Shown piece after piece: positions 37,083 to 45,261 of a stretch of 64,000 nt of DNA. The number at the start of each line of letters is the position of its first letter. Positions within the stretch are counted from its first letter, which is position 1. A program made the position numbers and the translations under genes. This stretch comes from Dokdonella sp. GTDB lineage: Bacteria > Pseudomonadota > Gammaproteobacteria > Xanthomonadales > Rhodanobacteraceae. The stretch is from positions 124,001-188,000 of the forward strand of contig NZ_JAHCAP010000001.1 in the NCBI RefSeq assembly GCF_019634815.1, given 5' to 3'. The notes beneath the pieces are model-generated. The model searched no databases, was not told where the DNA came from, and saw only the letters and a list, made by a program, of their open reading frames with translations.

Positions 37083-37190
37083 TGTCAACTCGCGCCGACC
37101 GCACTGTTCAGCAAGCTTGGCGGCGCCACGATTCGATCCAGTCTCGCAACTTTAACCAGCAGCGCGGTCGTGTTCGATGCGCGCGCCGAG
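37083..37190 (+). pseudogene. Vestige of an EamA-like permease gene
   Basis: The plus strand reads TALFSKLGGATIRSSLATL, closely paralleling TALFGKLGVAGIPSNLATF of the intact gene at 35152. No start, no further helices and no conserved end are present, so it looks like a small decayed duplicate. The match is short and was seen by eye. Confidence 0.45.
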
Positions 37191-37194
37191 ACGC

Positions 37195-38094
37195 TCACTC
37201 TCGTACCCATTCAACGTAGCAGGAAATCACCTTTCCCTTTTCGTCGAACGAGCAAACTTTCCAAAAATGTCCGTACGAAGCGTATCCAACTGGGCCATAC
37301 CTCGAACGGTTGTCATCCGGAATGACCTGGAATCCACGACCACCGCTTCCGGTGCCCGGGATTGAATTTCCATTCCGGTCGACCGCCGTGCCGGTCACGA
37401 ACTCTGCGGTATCGCTCGGCGTAATTGGCACCTTGAAGCACCCGATGTCGCCATTGTTGAAGATGTAGCATTGGGTGAAGGAGCCGTTGAATTCGGCCGC
37501 AGTCACAAACAATACCGTGATGGCGTTTTCACTCAAAGGCTCACTTGGTCGCACCCCATAGATGGGCTCACCTTGGTGATTCCATGCATAGTCACGAAAC
37601 AAGGTTTCGTTCCGACCGCTGAATGAGCCGAATCCGTCCTGAGTTGGAAGCACGATTGGCTCCCCGCGATCCTCTACTGTGACAGTGCCTTGCTTTATAG
37701 AATTGATGATGTCCATGAACTGATCCTCGGCAGCGGCCGACTGTCGAGTGTTCAACAAGACTTCGTATACCGAACCACCTTGAGATTCGAGATTCGGCTC
37801 CTCGGTCGATCGCCCTGGCTCAATCGCGGAATCGGTGCTGATGTCGCCCACGCCCGCTGGTTGGGAGCCAGATTGATGCGCGCTGATCACCACATAGTGC
37901 AGGCGTCCGCTAGTGCGATTGCCAACGTAAACGTCGAATTCACCAAGACGACTTCCAACCTTGGCAATCGCAGCTGTGGCGAACTGACTTGGCTGCGTGC
38001 AGGTATCGCAGAACGTCCATTCCAACGCCAGCGCCGAAGCAACAGGCAACAATGCCATCGAGACAAAAAGCAAACTGGCTTGTTTCCATTTCAT
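37195..38094 (-). CDS. Low-GC secreted protein of unknown function
   Basis: A 299-residue protein I do not recognise. It begins MKWKQASLLFVSMALL with a signal peptide cut near ALA-LE. The mature part has paired cysteines (FCDTC near the start, then CYIF, GCF, CSF and SCYVEW), suggesting disulfides in the periplasm or outside. Base composition is clearly lower in GC than neighbouring genes, a sign of different origin. The ATG at 38094 is used because it opens the signal peptide. A 12-base G run lies 48-59 bases upstream of the start. Confidence 0.7.
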   Translation of the reverse strand: MKWKQASLLFVSMALLPVASALALEWTFCDTCTQPSQFATAAIAKVGSRLGEFDVYVGNRTSGRLHYVVISAHQSGSQPAGVGDISTDSAIEPGRSTEEPNLESQGGSVYEVLLNTRQSAAAEDQFMDIINSIKQGTVTVEDRGEPIVLPTQDGFGSFSGRNETLFRDYAWNHQGEPIYGVRPSEPLSENAITVLFVTAAEFNGSFTQCYIFNNGDIGCFKVPITPSDTAEFVTGTAVDRNGNSIPGTGSGGRGFQVIPDDNRSRYGPVGYASYGHFWKVCSFDEKGKVISCYVEWVRE

Positions 38095-38141
38095 CGCTTT
38101 GCTTCCCTCGCGGTCACGTTGCTTGGAACACCAAGCCATAC

Positions 38142-38153
38142 GGGGGGGGGGGG
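38142..38153. repeat. Homopolymer of 12 G
   Basis: Twelve consecutive G on the plus strand (12 C on the minus strand), 48-59 bases before the start of the minus-strand secreted-protein gene. Runs of this length slip easily during replication. The position is where a promoter or leader would be, so expression could vary with tract length. An assembly or sequencing error in the exact count is possible. Confidence 0.8.
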
Positions 38154-38242
38154 ATATCGCGATGCCGTTCACACTTTCCGGAGACCAGGCGGGTCGGCAC
38201 CATCAAGCCGTGCAGAGCAATCGACGTATCCTTCCACGCTGA

Positions 38243-39103
38243 TCAGAAACGACCGGACTGATGGTCGCGAATCGCCTCGACGATCTGCTCGGGCGTGTTC
38301 ATCACGAACGGGCCATAGCGCGCGACGGGCTCGTTGAGCGGCTTGCCGGCGACGAGGATGAAACGCGCGCCCTGCGCACCCGCCGCGAAGGCCAGCGTAT
38401 CGCCATGCCGTTCGAACACCGCCAGTTCACCGCGATCGAGATTGCGCGAAGCATGCGCGGGTCCGAAGCTCGCCCCGCCCTCGAACACGTAGGCGAAAGC
38501 GGTGTGCCCGTCGGGCACGTCTGCGATGCCCTGCGCGCCGGGCTCAAGTTCGACATCCAGGTACAAGGGCGCGATCGCGATGCCCTCGATGGGTCCGGTG
38601 ACGGCGCCGAAGCTGCCGGCAATCACGCGAACGCGCATGCCGTTGCCGGCGTCGACCAGCGGAATGCGTTCGGGCGCGATGTCCTGATAGCGTGGCGCGA
38701 TCATCTTGTCTTTGGCGGGCAGATTCACCCACAGCTGGAAGCCGGCCATGCGGCCGTGTTCCTGCTCGGGCATTTCCGAGTGCACGATGCCGCGCCCGGC
38801 CGTCATCCACTGCACGCTGCCGGGCATGAGCAATCCGGAATTGCCCTGGTTGTCGCCGTGACGCATGCGCCCGGCGAGCATGTAGGTGACGGTCTCGAAA
38901 CCGCGATGCGGATGGGCCGGAAATCCGGCGATGTAGTCGCCCGCATGGTCCGAACCGAATTCGTCGAGCAGCAGGAAGGGATCGAGCATGTCCAGATCGC
39001 GCTGGCCGATCACGCGCGTGAGCTTGACGCCCGCGCCGTCGGAACTTGGCTGTCCGCGCGCAACGCGTTCGACGCGACGGATGCCGGGATTGCTGGCGTT
39101 CAT
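38243..39103 (-). CDS. Pirin-family protein (quercetinase-like cupin)
   Basis: A 286-residue two-cupin protein of the pirin family. Metal ligands are visible as two His in PAHPHRGFETVTY and His-x-Glu in GIVHSE, the same set as in E. coli YhhW (iron or other metal). Some pirins cleave quercetin; others are redox-sensing regulators. The ATG at 39103 is preceded by GGGGAA. It stands alone, and substrate and role here are unknown. Confidence 0.92.
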   Translation of the reverse strand: MNASNPGIRRVERVARGQPSSDGAGVKLTRVIGQRDLDMLDPFLLLDEFGSDHAGDYIAGFPAHPHRGFETVTYMLAGRMRHGDNQGNSGLLMPGSVQWMTAGRGIVHSEMPEQEHGRMAGFQLWVNLPAKDKMIAPRYQDIAPERIPLVDAGNGMRVRVIAGSFGAVTGPIEGIAIAPLYLDVELEPGAQGIADVPDGHTAFAYVFEGGASFGPAHASRNLDRGELAVFERHGDTLAFAAGAQGARFILVAGKPLNEPVARYGPFVMNTPEQIVEAIRDHQSGRF

Positions 39104-39274
39104 GAGGGTATTCCCCGCAAGGTTGAGGCCCACGATATGGGCTCGCGCAGCGCGTGAACCAAGTCGATTCCGGTGAACACTGATGCGCACCGGGGAAACA
39201 ATCGTTCCGCACGGCGGTGGCGCGCAAGCGGCTCGCGCTGGCACGGCCTCGAGACAACGCTGAATGACGCCCTG

Positions 39275-39299
39275 CCCGTCATTCCAGCGAATGCTGGAA
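39275..39299. repeat. REP-like hairpin sequence
   Basis: GCCCGTCATTCCA followed by a perfect 7-pair stem, TTCCAGC-GAAT-GCTGGAA (39282-39299). The sequence CGTCATTCCAGCGAA is a very common start of dispersed extragenic repeats. A partial copy (CCCGTCATTCCA) is at 42008-42019. Confidence 0.6.
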
Positions 39300-39373
39300 G
39301 CCACCGCCTGAGCGCTTTTCAGAGCAGCCCGGTCCCCGCCCTTGGCCGGGATGAGGATCTTCTGCGCGCAGCC

Positions 39374-40036
39374 TCAATGCACCCAACGCCCACCGCGCCG
39401 ACGCGGCGGCATTGCCGCGCCCGCTTCACGATTGCGCGAAAAGTCGCCTTCCTCGAGCGGATGGGCGCGCCAGTACTCGGCGACCGCACCCACCGCCGTG
39501 GGGATCTGTGCAAGACACTCGTCGTAATCGTCCTCGCCCAGCGGGGCGAAATCACCGTCGCTTTCGAACACGCCATCATCGATTGCCAGGGCGATGATTG
39601 GCGAGAGCATTTCCATGAGCTGCGCATCATGCCCAAGGCGGCCTTCCCACGACGGCGCCCGCAGGTCGATCCCGCGCGAGAAGCCCTCGCACCAGCCGCG
39701 CGCGGTGAACTCGGGCGGCGCCTGTTCATCATCGTTGTCGAGCTCGCCGAGGATCGGTTCGTAGCTCCCGGTTTCAAGCTCGGGCGTGATCGCATCGTTG
39801 AGCCGCGCGAGCAGGGTCAGCACGCGCTCGCCTTCTTCGCTGTCGGCGAACGGCTCGTGCAGGATTTCGGGCAACCATTCCTCGGGCTTGGGCGGCGCCG
39901 GGCCGATCGCCAGCGCAGTGAGAAAGCCATGCACGCCGTCGAGCAGCATGTCCTCGTCGCCCGCATGCGCGCGCAGGAAGCGGTCGAGCTCTTCCAGTTC
40001 GGAATCATCGGGGGAAACATGCCAATCGTCAGCCAT
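39374..40036 (-). CDS. UPF0149/YecA-family protein
   Basis: A 220-residue acidic protein of the YecA/UPF0149 family (LLDGVHGFLTALAIGP, PEEWLPEIL, GWCEGF). Function of the family is unsettled. Some members carry a C-terminal SEC-C zinc motif, which this one lacks, ending instead in a short Arg-rich tail. Two adjacent ATGs (40039 and 40036) could start it. Either way it overlaps the end of xth by 8-11 bases, so the two are co-translated. Confidence 0.88.
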   Translation of the reverse strand: MADDWHVSPDDSELEELDRFLRAHAGDEDMLLDGVHGFLTALAIGPAPPKPEEWLPEILHEPFADSEEGERVLTLLARLNDAITPELETGSYEPILGELDNDDEQAPPEFTARGWCEGFSRGIDLRAPSWEGRLGHDAQLMEMLSPIIALAIDDGVFESDGDFAPLGEDDYDECLAQIPTAVGAVAEYWRAHPLEEGDFSRNREAGAAMPPRRRGGRWVH

Positions 40037-40808
40037 CATCGAGTTCCAGCAATACGGGCGTATGGTCGGATGCACGCTCCCAGGTTCGCGGTTCGCGGTC
40101 GATGGAAGCGGCACGGGCGGATGAACGTGCGGCCTGCGAGAGCAGAATCAAGTCGATGCGCAGACCCAGATTGCGCCGAAACGCCGCCTGACGGTAGTCC
40201 CACCAACTGAACTGTCCGCTCTCGCCGTTGAACAGGCGGAAGCTGTCGGCAAAGCCGAGGTCGAGAATCTTCTGCAGCGCCGCGCGCTCGGGCGCCGAGC
40301 ACAGGATCTGATCGCGCCATGCGTCGGGATCGTGCACATCGCGGTCATCGGGTGCGATATTGAAATCGCCGAGCACCACCATGTGCGGATGTCGCGCCAG
40401 TTCCGTTGCGAGCCAGTCATGCACCGCGTCGAGCCAGCGCAGTTTGTATGCGAACTTTTCACTACCCACCGCCTGGCCATTGACGACATACAGATCGACG
40501 ATGCGCAGATCACCGACCGTGGCCGCAAGAATCCGCCGCTGCGGATCATCCAAGCCGGGAATGTCGGTGACCGGATCGGCCGGCGCGGGCAAGCTGTCGC
40601 GCACGAGGATTGCCACGCCGTTGTAGGTCTTCTGCCCCGAACACAGCGCGCGATAGCCCGCGGCGGCCAATTCGGCATGCGGAAACTTCGCATCCTCGAG
40701 CTTGGTTTCCTGCAGTGCGACGATGTCGGGCTGCGCCTGGCCCAACCATTGCAACACATGGGGCAAGCGCACCTTGAGCGAATTGACGTTCCACGAGGCA
40801 ATCTTCAT
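40029..40808 (-). CDS. xth: Exodeoxyribonuclease III / AP endonuclease
   Basis: A 259-residue base-excision-repair nuclease that cuts 5' to abasic sites and trims 3' ends. Motifs are WNVNSLK, QETKLED with the metal-binding Glu34, LGDFNIAP and the catalytic His in SDHTP. Full length for the XthA family. It is first in a two-gene operon with the YecA-like gene. Its upstream side ends only about 60 bases from an IS256 remnant, so the promoter region may have been altered by the insertion. Confidence 0.95.
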   Translation of the reverse strand: MKIASWNVNSLKVRLPHVLQWLGQAQPDIVALQETKLEDAKFPHAELAAAGYRALCSGQKTYNGVAILVRDSLPAPADPVTDIPGLDDPQRRILAATVGDLRIVDLYVVNGQAVGSEKFAYKLRWLDAVHDWLATELARHPHMVVLGDFNIAPDDRDVHDPDAWRDQILCSAPERAALQKILDLGFADSFRLFNGESGQFSWWDYRQAAFRRNLGLRIDLILLSQAARSSARAASIDREPRTWERASDHTPVLLELDDG

Positions 40809-40865
40809 GCGGCCATCTTACTTTGCCGTGCCCCGGCCCCTGCAAGACAGCGGCATTGAACCGCC

Positions 40866-41215
40866 CCGACCCGCGCGGAGGCGAACAAGGCGTTTGACCA
40901 GTTCATCGCCACCTACGCTGCCAAGTACCCGAAGGCCGTCCAGATCCTGGGCAAAGACCGCGAACGCCTGCTCACGTTTTACGACTTCCCGGCCGAACAT
41001 TGGCGTCACCTGCGCACGACCAACCCGGTCGAATCGAGCTTCGCCACCGTGCGACATCGCACTGATCGCACCCGCGGGGCGATCTCGCGCGACAGCATCG
41101 TGCCCTTCGTGTTCAAGCTCGGCAAAGTCACCGAGCAGCATTGGCGCAAACTCAACGGATTCGAGTACCTCGCCAAAGTCATCACCGGCGTGCGCTTCCG
41201 CGATGGCATCGAAGT
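40866..41215 (+). mobile_element. IS256-family transposase, 3' remnant
   Basis: About 115 codons of the C-terminal end of an IS256/MULE-type transposase: EANKAFDQFIATYAAKYPKA, LLTFYDFPAEHWRHLRTTNP, ESSFATVRHRTDRTRGA and the closing VRFRDGIEV. The Glu of the DDE triad (NPVESSF) is included but the two Asp and the N-terminal two thirds are gone, so it is inactive. It joins directly to an ISL3 fragment on the other strand. Confidence 0.88.
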
Positions 41216-41223
41216 GCGTGATG

Positions 41224-41517
41224 ATTCATCTGTGCATGAATGTAGGCTTTGTACTGGAAGAAGTTCAGATGCCGCCAACGGCGCACCAGACGGTCGTGTA
41301 CCGGCTGATCCTCGGCCCCGCACCCAGGGCACCGCAACCGCATCGCCGTGCAGCTCACGACGAAGTCGATCTGGCCTTCCACCGGCTTGAATTCCACCGA
41401 CGTCACTGACCACGGCGCCGTCAGACCCAATGCTTGCGTGAAGAGAGTTTCCATCCACCAAGCGTCGCTGATCGGCTACGCTGCGGCAAGATCGGTTCCA
41501 CACGGATCGAGAGAGAG
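41224..41517 (-). mobile_element. ISL3-family transposase, 5' remnant with probable terminal repeat
   Basis: From 41454 the minus strand encodes METLFTQALGLTAPW, a zinc-finger region (RCPGCGAEDQPVHD) and RRWRHLNFFQYKAYIHA: the N-terminal part of ISL3-family transposases. The catalytic DDE domain is missing because the IS256 piece begins there. At 41494-41517 the sequence GGGGCTCTCTCTCGATCCG (minus strand) looks like an ISL3 terminal repeat, which would make 41517 the outer end of the element. Confidence 0.75.
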
Positions 41518-41521
41518 CCCC

Positions 41522-41986
41522 AATTTGCTGCTTTCCAAAGTGGGCGGTCCGTCCGTTGTCACCGAGTTTGCTCGATCGTGCGGTGATGCTGTAACCCGTC
41601 TCGATAGCTACGAGCCCAGGCTCAATGACAACGAAGCGGGGGATCTTCGCGATACAACCTCACCCCGAGCGATGGCTGCCTTGATGCGCAAGGTTCTGTG
41701 CGGAAATCGCCTTTCATGCACATCCCGCGGACTTCTGCTGCGATGGTTGCGTGACTGCGAAACGGGCCATGATCGTTTGCGAGCGAAGCTGCCCAAGGAT
41801 TGGCTGGTTGGCGACAAAACGGGCACAGGCGAGCATGGCGCAGTCAACGATGTGGCAATCGCCATTCCTCCCGGTCGCTCTCCCATTCTTGTTGCGGCGT
41901 TTCTGAGTGAGGGGAGAGTAGGCCGCCCGGCATTGAGCGCCGCGCACGCCAGCATCGGCGCACTGGCAGCACATCATTTCGCGTGA
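41522..41986 (+). pseudogene. bla: 5'-truncated class A beta-lactamase
   Basis: The last 154 codons of a serine beta-lactamase. It starts at NLLLSK, just after the SDN loop position, keeps the omega loop RLDSYEPRLN with the Glu166 and Asn170 equivalents, then RDTTSPRAMA and the KTG box in VGDKTGTGEHG. The signal peptide, the SxxK nucleophile and the SDN motif are missing; in their place is the end of the ISL3 remnant. It therefore cannot hydrolyse beta-lactams. It looks like a gene split by an IS insertion whose other half was lost. Confidence 0.85.
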
Positions 41987-42326
41987 CCATTGCCCGCTCA
42001 CGCCCAACCCGTCATTCCACCGGGCGCTGCGCGAACTGACAGAGGGAGCATGCCTCGGAAGCAAGGAGTCCGCGTGGGCCGCAGAGGTTTTTCCGCAAGT
42101 CGCGGCAAAGGCGGAGACTCAGGTCATCAATACTCTCGCGAACAAGCTGAAAGTTGCCCCCTTCAGTGTCCACAGGGGACACCCTGAAACCACATGGCTC
42201 GCCAATGCACATTCCAGCTGGCGATTTCCAAGGCTTCGGCAACCGATTGGATGCGTGTGGCTCCAGCCGGTTGGACGCCGCGGCGTTGCAACCGTGCCAC
42301 TCGGGCTGCCCGGGGCCAGGGTTTCC
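41987..42326. other. Region after the beta-lactamase remnant without a recognisable gene
   Basis: About 340 bases. It holds a partial REP-like start (CCCGTCATTCCA at 42008-42019) and a small dyad GTGTCC/GGACAC near 42169. Short open frames exist on both strands but none shows a known domain. Probably degraded insertion-sequence or gene remains. Confidence 0.5.
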
Positions 42327-42587
42327 TCAGGAGGTATCACTTCGCACGCGCTGCACGCGCTGTCGATAGGCGCTCACGTTGTCGCCGCGGATGCGGGTTT
42401 CGCGGGTGCCGATGACTTCGTCGCATTTGTTGTCGGTGCCGGTCACGGGTTTGGCATCGACCTTGGTTTCACGCTCGAAGGCATGCGATTTGTCGGTGTT
42501 GCGGTAGTAGCGGTACAGGTACCAGTACAGTCCCGTCGCGCTGGCCGGGCCGAGCGTGAGCAGCCATAGTCCACCATCATCGCTCAT
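42327..42587 (-). CDS. Small membrane protein at the end of the SPFH operon
   Basis: An 86-residue protein with one hydrophobic segment near the N-terminus (about 7-26, LWLLTLGPASATGLYWYLYR) and a charged cytoplasmic tail. A good AGGAG ribosome site precedes the ATG at 42587, and the gene lies 22 bases after the zinc-ribbon protein gene on the same strand. I do not recognise a family. Position suggests a third component of the SPFH and zinc-ribbon membrane complex. Confidence 0.7.
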   Translation of the reverse strand: MSDDGGLWLLTLGPASATGLYWYLYRYYRNTDKSHAFERETKVDAKPVTGTDNKCDEVIGTRETRIRGDNVSAYRQRVQRVRSDTS

Positions 42588-42609
42588 GGCGAATGCTCCT
42601 GATTGGCGG

Positions 42610-43914
42610 TCATGAGGAGTGTCCGATCAGCCACAACACGATGCCTTCGACGAAGGTTCCGACCGTGATGGCAGTGGTGAGCAGCTTCCACTGCTGCACC
42701 GGCACGCTGCCCATGGTCTCGCCGGTGCGACCGTTGACCGCAATGTAATGCAGCATGCCGCCGTTCTTGCCGGGTTGGTGATAGGAATACAGCCACACCG
42801 GCAAATACATCGACACCCAGCGTGAGCCGTGCACGTCGATGCGCTCCTGCTCCCAGCGCACGCCGCGATCGTACTGATTCACCGAATACTCGACCTGCGA
42901 GCGCGCGATGGACAGCAACTGGTCTTCGAGCTCGGGGCGCAGTGCCGTGACGTTGAGATCGCGCTTCTCCGAGGTGAACCCGGCGAGGTAGGACGCGTTC
43001 CACTTGATCGCATTCTTGGTGTCGAACGGCAGGATCGTGTTGATGATGTTGTTGGTGTTGCGGCGCGTGTCGAGATTGCCGCGCGCGGCCGAGGATTCCA
43101 GCGGCAGGTCGTCGACGGTGAAATCCACATGCCGCGACACGCTGTAGACATCGGCGTCGTAGTAGGTCTTCTTGCTGTCGCCGCTGCCCTTGGTGTATTC
43201 GCGCGTCTTGATTTCGCCGTAGCCGCCGACATCGGCGCTCGCATTGCCGTCGACGATCATGTAGGGCAGATAGACGCCGACAACATTCTCGGGCGTGAAC
43301 TGTTCCTTGAAAGCCTTGAGCGCGAACAGCCGCCGCTTGTCGACGAACTGGCGGATGCGCGCGACCGCATCCTCCTTCTTGATGTGGAACGGCAGCACCG
43401 CGTCGGGCACCGCGCCATTGGCGATCTGCTCGTTCACGCCGAGCATGTGGCGACACCAATGGCAGCGCGCGGTCATCGCGTTTTCGGTGTTGACCGTCAC
43501 TTCTGCACCGCAGCCGCTGCACTTGAAGGTCATGAGGTTCCTGGCATCGGCGGCGATGTCGCGCGCGCCCGATGCGATCACCGTGCCTTCGAGCTGGTCG
43601 ATGCCCTCACCGAGCCCGAACTGTTCCTCCACACGCGCGCTCTGCCACTGATGGCGGCAGTACATGCAGATGAGCTGGTCGCTGCCGGGTTTCTGGCGAA
43701 CGTCGGTGGAGCCGCATTTGGGACAGCGATTGACGCCGTCTTCGAGTTCCTTCGAAGCCGTGTCGATCGCGACCGGATCAGGCGCCTCGATTTCCTTGCG
43801 GATCGGATCGGGCAAGGTCGCCGGATCGATCGGCGACTGGCCGGGCGCGGGCGGCACCTCGCGGGGGGAACCGGGGCCGCTGTAGGGCGGCACCGGGGGC
43901 GTGGTGTTGGACAT
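42610..43914 (-). CDS. Zinc-ribbon membrane protein (TFIIB-type zinc ribbon; YdjG-like)
   Basis: A 434-residue protein. A Pro-rich N-terminus precedes a zinc ribbon (CPKCGSTDV at about 64-72, then CMYCRHQW). A second Cys set follows (KCSGCGAEV, ARCHWCRHMLG). A large mixed domain leads to a hydrophobic C-terminus (TAITVGTFVEGIVLWLIG) that likely anchors it in the membrane. Proteins with this layout accompany SPFH/SHOCT proteins, as in the Bacillus subtilis ydjGHI genes next to a pspA paralogue, where they anchor PspA at stressed membranes. That role here is inference, and no pspA gene is in the window. Confidence 0.8.
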   Translation of the reverse strand: MSNTTPPVPPYSGPGSPREVPPAPGQSPIDPATLPDPIRKEIEAPDPVAIDTASKELEDGVNRCPKCGSTDVRQKPGSDQLICMYCRHQWQSARVEEQFGLGEGIDQLEGTVIASGARDIAADARNLMTFKCSGCGAEVTVNTENAMTARCHWCRHMLGVNEQIANGAVPDAVLPFHIKKEDAVARIRQFVDKRRLFALKAFKEQFTPENVVGVYLPYMIVDGNASADVGGYGEIKTREYTKGSGDSKKTYYDADVYSVSRHVDFTVDDLPLESSAARGNLDTRRNTNNIINTILPFDTKNAIKWNASYLAGFTSEKRDLNVTALRPELEDQLLSIARSQVEYSVNQYDRGVRWEQERIDVHGSRWVSMYLPVWLYSYHQPGKNGGMLHYIAVNGRTGETMGSVPVQQWKLLTTAITVGTFVEGIVLWLIGHSS

Positions 43915-43935
43915 GGGCGTCCTGATGTCGGGTGC

Positions 43936-45087
43936 TTACAGTCCGAGCGTCTTGGTCTTGAGCGCGTCGTAGTCGGTCTGGGTGATGAGACCGGCGTCGA
44001 GCATCTCCTTGGCCTTCTTGAGCTTGGCCATCGGATCGTCAGCGGGTGGCGCGGCCGGAGCGACCGGCTGCTGCAAGCCAGCCATGCCGCCCATCATGCC
44101 GCTGGCCATGCCGATGCCCATCATGCCCGCGGCGCCACCGTTCTCGCCGGCCGCCTGCATGCCTGCAGCGACGCTCGCCTGCAGGTTGGAATTGCCGCGC
44201 GCGCCGGACAGCGCATCGGCACGCTGCACGTTCTTGAGCAGTTCGCGTGTGTTGGCGTCGTATTCGATCGAAACGATCGCGGTCTTGACGATTTCCAGGC
44301 CACGGTCCGACTTCCACTGGTAGGCACTCTCCACCGCAGCCGAAAGACTCTTGGCGAAACCAAGCGAGTCCTGCTGGATCTTGGTGATGCGATTGCCCTT
44401 GGACGGATCGTTGGTGTACGCGCTGAACGCGGGCGCGAGCGAGCCGACCACTTCGTTGAAGAGCTGGCTCGCAGCGGCGTTGTCGAGATCGGTGAAATCG
44501 AACACCTGGCCGGCCTGCAGATAGCTCGCCGGCACGAAGTTCTTGGTGAACAGGATTGGATCGACGATCTTGAGCGTGTAGGAGCCGCGCGTGACCGCGC
44601 CGACCTGAGTGTTGAGGAAGCCGTCGTCCCAGTAGATTTCCGACTGCGTGCCGAAACGATTGTCGGGCAGTTCCTTGAGGCAGACGAAGAAAGCCTGCTG
44701 CTGCGAGCCCGGCTGACCACCGAACTTGAAGCGCTCCCAGCTTTGCTTGATCAGCGATTCGACCAATCCGCCGCCGGTGAAGATCGACTTGGAATTGATG
44801 TCATCCGACTGCCACTCGTAGGCGCCGGCCTGCGCAGCCAGCGCGGTGATCTTGCCATCCTGGAACAGGAGCAGGCCGTAGCCTTCGGGCACGACGATCT
44901 TCGAGCCGTTGGTGATGATGTTGGACGAGGCCTTGGTGTTCGAGCCGCGACCGGCATTGGTGCCGCGCGGCACGGCGGCGAACAGCGCTGCGGTCGACGG
45001 CAAGCCATCCGGAATCGTGTAGAAGTCCTTCCACTGGTCGGCCAGCGTGCCACCGATTGCGCCCACCGCTGCTTGAATGAGACCCAT
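43936..45087 (-). CDS. SPFH-domain protein with SHOCT tail (YdjI-like)
   Basis: A 383-residue protein. After a short N-terminal segment (MGLIQAAVGAIGG) comes an SPFH/band-7-type domain (about 50-290; KIVVPEGYGLLLFQDGKI, FFVCLKELPDNRFGTQ). Next are a Gly/Met/Ala-rich stretch (MMGIGMASGMMGGMAG) and a SHOCT motif at the end (DDPMAKLKKAKEMLDAGLI). This is the virion-core-like SPFH family represented by B. subtilis YdjI. First gene of a three-gene operon with the zinc-ribbon protein (21-base gap). Likely membrane-associated scaffold. The ATG at 45087 is used. Confidence 0.88.
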   Translation of the reverse strand: MGLIQAAVGAIGGTLADQWKDFYTIPDGLPSTAALFAAVPRGTNAGRGSNTKASSNIITNGSKIVVPEGYGLLLFQDGKITALAAQAGAYEWQSDDINSKSIFTGGGLVESLIKQSWERFKFGGQPGSQQQAFFVCLKELPDNRFGTQSEIYWDDGFLNTQVGAVTRGSYTLKIVDPILFTKNFVPASYLQAGQVFDFTDLDNAAASQLFNEVVGSLAPAFSAYTNDPSKGNRITKIQQDSLGFAKSLSAAVESAYQWKSDRGLEIVKTAIVSIEYDANTRELLKNVQRADALSGARGNSNLQASVAAGMQAAGENGGAAGMMGIGMASGMMGGMAGLQQPVAPAAPPADDPMAKLKKAKEMLDAGLITQTDYDALKTKTLGL

Positions 45088-45261
45088 CGTTCGTCCCCTG
45101 ATTCGTGGTCGGGTACCGCACCCGCCTTGCGCCCGCAACTATACCGTTCCGTTTCCGCCATGAGCGTTTCGGCGGCGCCACCGCGAGCGGCGTTTGCTTT
45201 CCGTTCAACTGGCGCCGCAGGTGCGCAGACACGTGGCGCAAGATTGCGCGATACTGCGCCG

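Noticed and set aside
42829..45261. Very long plus-strand open frame leading into the phosphatase gene
   Set aside because: It runs antisense through the SPFH and zinc-ribbon genes, has a His/Arg/Val-rich composition typical of complementary-strand frames in GC-rich DNA and no domain; only the part from 45262 is real.
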